Positions 5,151-9,129 of a stretch of DNA of 9,129 bases are shown here, piece by piece. Source of the DNA: SLJK01 sp964567295. GTDB taxonomy: Bacteria; Bacillota; Dethiobacteria; DTU022; UBA8154. The stretch is from positions 1 to 9,129 of the forward strand of contig CAZMLU010000059.1 in assembly GCA_964567295.1 (NCBI GenBank), read 5' to 3'. Position numbers and translations under genes: made by a program. The notes under the pieces are model-generated. The model was not told where the DNA came from and searched no databases. It saw only the letters and a program-made list of their open reading frames with translations. The first letter of the stretch is position 1. Each line of letters opens with the position of its first letter.

Positions 5151-6889
5151 AAGAATTCCTAACTTTAAAAGATTTTTTCATAGAGCATAAACGGCGCTAT
5201 ATTTTTGGGATAATATGGGTGCTACTGGTTGATGCTTTGCAGCTTGTCACGCCCAGGCTCCTGGGGATTTTTACTGATGAATTGCTTTCCGCTCAGCCCG
5301 ACAGAAGCGCCCTGCAGCTATATATTTTCTTTATCCTCGCTGCCGCAGGCGGTATCGCCTTTTTCCGTTACCTGTGGCGCCTCTACATTATTGGCACTTC
5401 CCGTTTACTGGAAAAATACCTCCGGGAAAAACTGTTCAATCACCTCCAGGAACTTTCGCCCAAGTTTTACCTCAAGCGTAAGACTGGCGAACTTATGGCC
5501 CATATCACCAATGATATCACTGCGGTGAGAACATCCCTGGGATTTAGCGTGGTGATGCTGATAGATTCTATTTTTATAACCGTTGCAGCCGTTACAATCA
5601 TGTTTATTACTGCGGATATCAGGCTCACCTTGTTGGCCCTTATACCTTTTCCTCTGCTGGCCTTTGCCTTTCAGCAACTGGGCAAGAGGGTCTATAAAAG
5701 TTTTTTGAGCTTGCAGGAAGCTTTTGGTGATATGACAAGCGTGGTGCAAGAAAACATTACTGCTTCCAGGGTTGTGAAATCCTTCGCGTTGGAAGAAAAA
5801 GTGAAAACGCAATTTGAAGATTCCTCCAAAAATTATATGGCGGAAAATTTTTCTTTATACAAACTTTGGGGGCTTTACAACCCGCTCATCTATCTTTTCA
5901 GTATCACCACTTTTATTATCGTCCTTCTCTACGGGGGCAGCCTTGTAATGCAGGAAGAAATATCTATTGGAGATTTTGTCGCTTTTAACGGTTACCTGGC
6001 CCTTTTAACCTGGCCCATGCTTGCTTTCGGGTGGGTCATCAATATTTCGCAGCGCGGAAGGGCTTCTATGGAAAGGATAAATCGCCTGCTGCAAACAGAG
6101 TCGGAGATTATTGACCATTTCCCCGATCCGAATTTTCAAAGCAGTGAGCTGGAAGGGGATCTGGATTTTCAGAAAGTTACCTTCAGGTACGAGGAAGACC
6201 AATCCCCCGTCCTGGATAATATAAGCCTTTCTATTTTACACGGAAAAATAAACGGAATTACCGGCCGCACAGGCAGCGGTAAATCAACGTTATTTTACCT
6301 TATCTTGCGGCTTTTTGAGCCAGAAGCGGGAGATATTTTGGTAAATAACTATTCTTTAAGAAAGATACCGCTAAAAAATTGGAGGAAAATGCTGGGGTAT
6401 GTGCCCCAGGATAATTTTATTTTTTCTACCACTATTGCTGAAAATATTGCCTTTGCTTACCCTGAAGCTTCCCTGGAGGATATCAAAAATGCGGCCAAGC
6501 TGGCCGCGCTGGATGAGGAGATCGAAGCTTTTCCCGATGGATATTATACGGTGGTGGGGGAAAGGGGAATTACTCTTTCCGGGGGGCAGCAGCAGAGGCT
6601 GGCCCTGGCGAGAGTGCTTTTATTAAATCCTGCTTTTCTGCTTATCGACGACGCCTTTTCTTCTGTAGATATCCTGACAGAGGAGCTGATTATAAGTAAT
6701 TTGCGTGAAATCAGCAATGATACTACTATTATCATCATAACGCACCGCACCAAATCTCTACAGTTGGCTGATAAGATCATGGTTTTGGAAGAAGGGAAAT
6801 TATCAGAAGAAGGAACCCACGAGGAGCTATTATCCCAGAAAGGATTTTATAGCGATATATATTCACAGCAGTCCTGGGAACGCCTGTAG
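5147..6889 (+). CDS. Half-size ABC exporter, subunit with degenerate Walker B (BmrC/YheI-like)
   Basis: A 580-residue protein with a six-helix exporter membrane domain (about 1-310) followed by an ATPase domain (about 335-575). Motifs: Walker A GRTGSGKST (373-381), Q-loop VPQD (419-422), canonical signature LSGGQ (477-481), D-loop SSVD (505-508) and switch His533 in ITHR. Walker B reads FLLIDDA, so the catalytic glutamate is Asp502. This Asp is the hallmark of the degenerate-site subunit in heterodimeric exporters such as TM287/288 and BmrC/BmrD. The partner is the next gene, which has the reciprocal pattern. The pair sits in the membrane and should export a lipophilic compound, drug or lipid; the substrate cannot be read. 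ATG 5147 is the only possible N-terminus that keeps helix 1 intact, despite poor ribosome-binding-site spacing. The last two codons and stop are the first unit of a 9-bp tandem repeat. Confidence 0.92.
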   Translation: MKEFLTLKDFFIEHKRRYIFGIIWVLLVDALQLVTPRLLGIFTDELLSAQPDRSALQLYIFFILAAAGGIAFFRYLWRLYIIGTSRLLEKYLREKLFNHLQELSPKFYLKRKTGELMAHITNDITAVRTSLGFSVVMLIDSIFITVAAVTIMFITADIRLTLLALIPFPLLAFAFQQLGKRVYKSFLSLQEAFGDMTSVVQENITASRVVKSFALEEKVKTQFEDSSKNYMAENFSLYKLWGLYNPLIYLFSITTFIIVLLYGGSLVMQEEISIGDFVAFNGYLALLTWPMLAFGWVINISQRGRASMERINRLLQTESEIIDHFPDPNFQSSELEGDLDFQKVTFRYEEDQSPVLDNISLSILHGKINGITGRTGSGKSTLFYLILRLFEPEAGDILVNNYSLRKIPLKNWRKMLGYVPQDNFIFSTTIAENIAFAYPEASLEDIKNAAKLAALDEEIEAFPDGYYTVVGERGITLSGGQQQRLALARVLLLNPAFLLIDDAFSSVDILTEELIISNLREISNDTTIIIITHRTKSLQLADKIMVLEEGKLSEEGTHEELLSQKGFYSDIYSQQSWERL

Positions 6890-7062
6890 CGCCTGTAGCG
6901 CCTGTAGCGCCTGTAGCNNNNNNNNNNNNNNNNNNNNNNNNNNNNNNNNNNNNNNNNNNNNNNNNNNNNNNNNNNNNNNNNNNNNNNNNNNNNNNNNNNN
7001 NNNNNNNNNNNNNNNNNTGTAGCACTTGTAGTAGCTGTAGTAGCTTTAGTAGCTGTAATACA
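6881..7062 (+). repeat. 9-bp minisatellite between the exporter genes, interrupted by an assembly gap
   Basis: Left of the gap CGCCTGTAG occurs four times without mismatch (6881-6916). The unit is three codons, Arg-Leu-stop, in frame with the exporter gene, so its natural stop is in the first unit. Right of the gap the nine-base period continues with related units: TGTAGCACT, TGTAGTAGC twice, TTTAGTAGC and TGTAATACA (7018-7062). The array therefore probably spans the whole gap, with the unit drifting from TGTAGCGCC to TGTAGTAGC. True copy number is unknown. The unit itself does not form a notable hairpin. Confidence 0.85.
6918..7017. other. Assembly gap (100 N)
   Basis: Exactly 100 undetermined bases inside the tandem repeat. 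A round 100 usually denotes a gap of unknown length, and the repeat itself is the likely cause of the break. A short gene hidden in the gap cannot be excluded. The distance between the two exporter genes should not be taken from these coordinates. Confidence 0.97.
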
Positions 7063-7136
7063 CTTAGGGAGCTCTTGTTTTAAGATTCTGTCCCATTCTG
7101 ATGTTATGAAATTATGAAAAACCTGGAGCGATTACC

Positions 7137-8888
7137 ATGCATCGTCATCATCTGCCGGAAGAAAAACCGCTGAACTATGACCCCCGTCTTTTTAAGCGTA
7201 TGCTGCTTTATGCCCGGCCCTATGCCAGGCCTTTAATAATTTCGTTATTGCTCAGTCTTTTTGTTACTGTGTTACAACTGGCGCAGCCTTATGTGCTGAA
7301 AATCGCGATCGATGACTATATCCTTGGTCCCGGTTCCTTGCAGGAGCTGCAGAGACTGGGCCTGCTATTTTTAAGTATCTATGTGACCGGTTTAATCCTC
7401 TATTATTTTCAATTCAACCTGCTTATGCAAACCGGCCAGCGTATAATCTACGACATTCGCCAAGATTTATTTGCTCACCTGCAGCGCCTTTCCATCTCCT
7501 TTTTTGATAATAACCCTGTAGGAAGGCTGGTCACCCGCTTGACCAATGATCCCGAGACTTTAAATGAAATGTACACCAGTTTCCTGGTAGATCTTTTTAA
7601 GGATGTCTTTCTTTTGATAGGGATTGTTGCCATTATGCTCTACATGCACTTTGTTTTGGCAATGGTGACTTTCAGCGTTTTTCCTTTAATCCTGCTCGCT
7701 GTCTTGATCTACAGGAAAAAGGCCCTGCCTGCTTACCGGGAACTGCGCAAGCAGCTCGCCCGCATTAACACTTTTTTTGCCGAAAATATAGCGGGTATCA
7801 GGATCATCCAGGTATTTGGGCAGGAAAAAAATCGTTCCTCTCTTTTTGATGAGGTCAATATGAGTCATCTTTCGGCCAGTATGCGCGAAATAAAAATATT
7901 TGCCGTATTCAGGCCTTTCATGGATCTGCTACGCTCCCTGGCGCTTGCCCTGCTCCTTTGGTACGGCAGCGGCCAGGTCCTGGCGGATGTTATTCCATTC
8001 GGGGTCCTTTATGCTTTCACTAATTACGTGGATCAATTCTTCCGCCCCATCAACGATATCAGCGAAAAATATAACGTTCTTCAGGCTGCGACCGCTTCTT
8101 CTGAAAGGATATTCCAGTTAATGGATGAAAAAGAAGATATAAAAAGCCCTGAAAAACCTCTGCCCGAGGCGGAAGGAGGCGGGTCTGTGGAATTTAGAAA
8201 TGTTTGGTTTGCCTATGAAAACGAGAACTGGGTCTTAAAAAATGTCAGCTTTTCTATCGCGCCCGGGGAAAAAGTGGCGGTAGTGGGCCCCACAGGGGCA
8301 GGTAAAAGCACTCTTATAAACCTGATCAACCGTTTCTATGACGTCCAAAAAGGTGAAATACTATTCAATGGGGTGGATATAAGGAAACAGGACCTGCGTG
8401 AATTACGTCAGCAGGTTGGCGTTATACATCAGGATGTATTTTTGTTCAGCGGAACTATCAGGGAGAATATTACCCTTAATGCCATTTTTCTTCCTCAAGA
8501 AAAACTGGACCAAATCTGCAGGGCTGCCAATGCTTACGAATTTATCCAAAAGCTGCCCCGGAAATACGAAACCTTCCTGGGCGAGAGAGGGGTTGCCCTT
8601 TCTACAGGCCAGCGCCAACTGTTGGCCTTTGCCCGCCTGCTCGCTTTCAATCCCAAAGTATTTATATTCGACGAAGCTACGGCCCACATAGACACCTATA
8701 CAGAAAAATTGCTCCAGGATTCCATACAATATGCTGCAAAAGAACGCACCTCTATTATCATTGCCCATCGTTTTTCAACAATAAAAACAGCGGGACGCAT
8801 ATTCCTTATCCGCCGCGGAGAATTTGCCGAAATAGACGATTTTTCCACCCTTCACACCAATTTTCATCACTACTTTTCCCATGTTTAG
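7137..8888 (+). CDS. Half-size ABC exporter, subunit with catalytic Glu and degenerate signature (BmrD/YheH-like)
   Basis: A 583-residue protein with an exporter membrane domain (about 20-325) and an ATPase domain (about 348-570). Motifs: Walker A GPTGAGKST (384-392), Q-loop HQD with Gln432, Walker B VFIFDEATAHID (508-519) with catalytic Glu513, and switch His544 in IAHR. The ABC signature is LSTGQ (488-492) instead of LSGGQ. Combined with the upstream subunit this gives one full ATP site (this Walker A/B with the partner's LSGGQ) and one impaired site (the partner's Walker A and Asp502 with this LSTGQ), as in TM287/288-type heterodimers. GGAG (7125-7128) lies eight bases before ATG 7137. The tail after the switch His is short and lacks the usual GTHEELL. 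Both ends are histidine-rich (MHRHH; HTNFHHYFSHV), which may be incidental. The substrate is unknown; the family includes multidrug exporters. Confidence 0.92.
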   Translation: MHRHHLPEEKPLNYDPRLFKRMLLYARPYARPLIISLLLSLFVTVLQLAQPYVLKIAIDDYILGPGSLQELQRLGLLFLSIYVTGLILYYFQFNLLMQTGQRIIYDIRQDLFAHLQRLSISFFDNNPVGRLVTRLTNDPETLNEMYTSFLVDLFKDVFLLIGIVAIMLYMHFVLAMVTFSVFPLILLAVLIYRKKALPAYRELRKQLARINTFFAENIAGIRIIQVFGQEKNRSSLFDEVNMSHLSASMREIKIFAVFRPFMDLLRSLALALLLWYGSGQVLADVIPFGVLYAFTNYVDQFFRPINDISEKYNVLQAATASSERIFQLMDEKEDIKSPEKPLPEAEGGGSVEFRNVWFAYENENWVLKNVSFSIAPGEKVAVVGPTGAGKSTLINLINRFYDVQKGEILFNGVDIRKQDLRELRQQVGVIHQDVFLFSGTIRENITLNAIFLPQEKLDQICRAANAYEFIQKLPRKYETFLGERGVALSTGQRQLLAFARLLAFNPKVFIFDEATAHIDTYTEKLLQDSIQYAAKERTSIIIAHRFSTIKTAGRIFLIRRGEFAEIDDFSTLHTNFHHYFSHV

Positions 8889-8991
8889 CAGAAACAGCTC
8901 TGTTGATCCTGGCAGGAACTTTCTTGCTCCTAGCTCTGGCCAAGGCCCTTTTGTTCGCTGGCCTGGGGTCGAAGAAAGGTTGTGAACCGAG

Positions 8992-9129
8992 ATGCTGAAG
9001 AAGAATCACGACACTGTTGAGGAAAGAAGAATAAGGCGCCTCAATGAGAAGCCCCTTGCCGGTGGACCCATTGTCTATTGGATGAGCCGCGACCAGCGCG
9101 CAGATGACAACTGGGCCCTGCTCTATGCC
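8992..9129 (+). CDS. phr: Class II CPD photolyase, N-terminal fragment
   Basis: Only the first 46 codons are in the window; the frame is open to the edge. The segment GGPIVYWMSRDQRADDNWALLYA (residues 24-46) is the strongly conserved N-terminal block of class II deoxyribodipyrimidine photolyases (typical pattern GPVVYWMSRDQR...NWAL), preceded by the usual basic RRIRRLNEKP. These FAD enzymes split UV-induced cyclobutane pyrimidine dimers using light. The start is ATG 8992: an in-frame TGA at 8983-8985 excludes anything earlier. The ribosome binding site is weak (AAAGG 8975-8979, spaced 12 bases). The 103 bases between the exporter stop and this start show no convincing terminator, promoter or gene. 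Confidence 0.88.
   Translation, partial: MLKKNHDTVEERRIRRLNEKPLAGGPIVYWMSRDQRADDNWALLYA

Noticed and set aside
6777..7025. Minus-strand frame across the N gap with repeated Ala-Thr-Gly units
   Set aside because: It is produced by reading the 9-bp repeat backwards through undetermined bases; there is no start context or family match.
6881..7062. CRISPR array
   Set aside because: The units are nine bases with no spacers and no long conserved direct repeat, and no cas genes are present, so it is a simple tandem repeat.
8881..8985. 34-codon open frame starting inside the end of the second exporter gene
   Set aside because: It overlaps the exporter terminus, has no ribosome binding site and no recognisable sequence; it is most likely chance.

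Overview
The window reads as a piece of a bacterial chromosome, most likely from an anaerobic Bacillota (Clostridia-type) organism. The grounds are strong AGGAGG-type ribosome binding sites, a tungstate transport locus under a molybdenum/tungsten-cofactor riboswitch, and a BmrCD/TM287-288-style ABC exporter pair. The taxonomic call is inference. All seven genes lie on the + strand. The first and last run off the window, and there is one 100-N assembly gap.

Layout: (1) 1-884, 3' part of dinB (DNA polymerase IV), followed by a strong GC-rich inverted repeat that could be a terminator or a REP-like element. (2) 972-2141, a regulator with a ModE-type DNA-binding domain fused to a TupA-like periplasmic-binding-protein domain. 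(3) 2142-2545, a 404-base leader holding a promoter, a palindrome just past its -10 box, a Moco/Tuco-type riboswitch with a terminator and a matching antiterminator pairing, and a 16-bp tandem duplication. (4) 2546-5091, tupA-tupB-tupC, an ABC importer for tungstate. (5) 5147-8888, two half-size ABC exporters whose ATP-site defects are complementary, as in known heterodimers. They are separated by a 9-bp tandem repeat that contains the assembly gap. (6) 8992-9129, the first 46 codons of a class II CPD photolyase.

How it fits together: the central story is tungsten/molybdenum homeostasis. TupA captures the oxyanion outside the membrane, TupB is the permease and TupC the ATPase. The tup mRNA appears to be controlled at two levels. 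At the DNA level, the upstream ModE-TupA-like protein probably binds the palindrome at the transcription start and senses an oxyanion through a domain derived from the transporter's own binding protein. At the RNA level, the folded riboswitch P1 stem blocks an antiterminator and lets a terminator form, so finished cofactor would shut off uptake. The exporter pair follows tupC after only 55 bases, but nothing in the sequence ties its substrate to tungstate. dinB and the photolyase are DNA-damage genes at the two edges and probably belong to other units.

The most interesting points are the regulator built from a transporter binding protein, the riboswitch with a readable OFF mechanism, and the minisatellite whose unit carries the stop codon of the first exporter gene.
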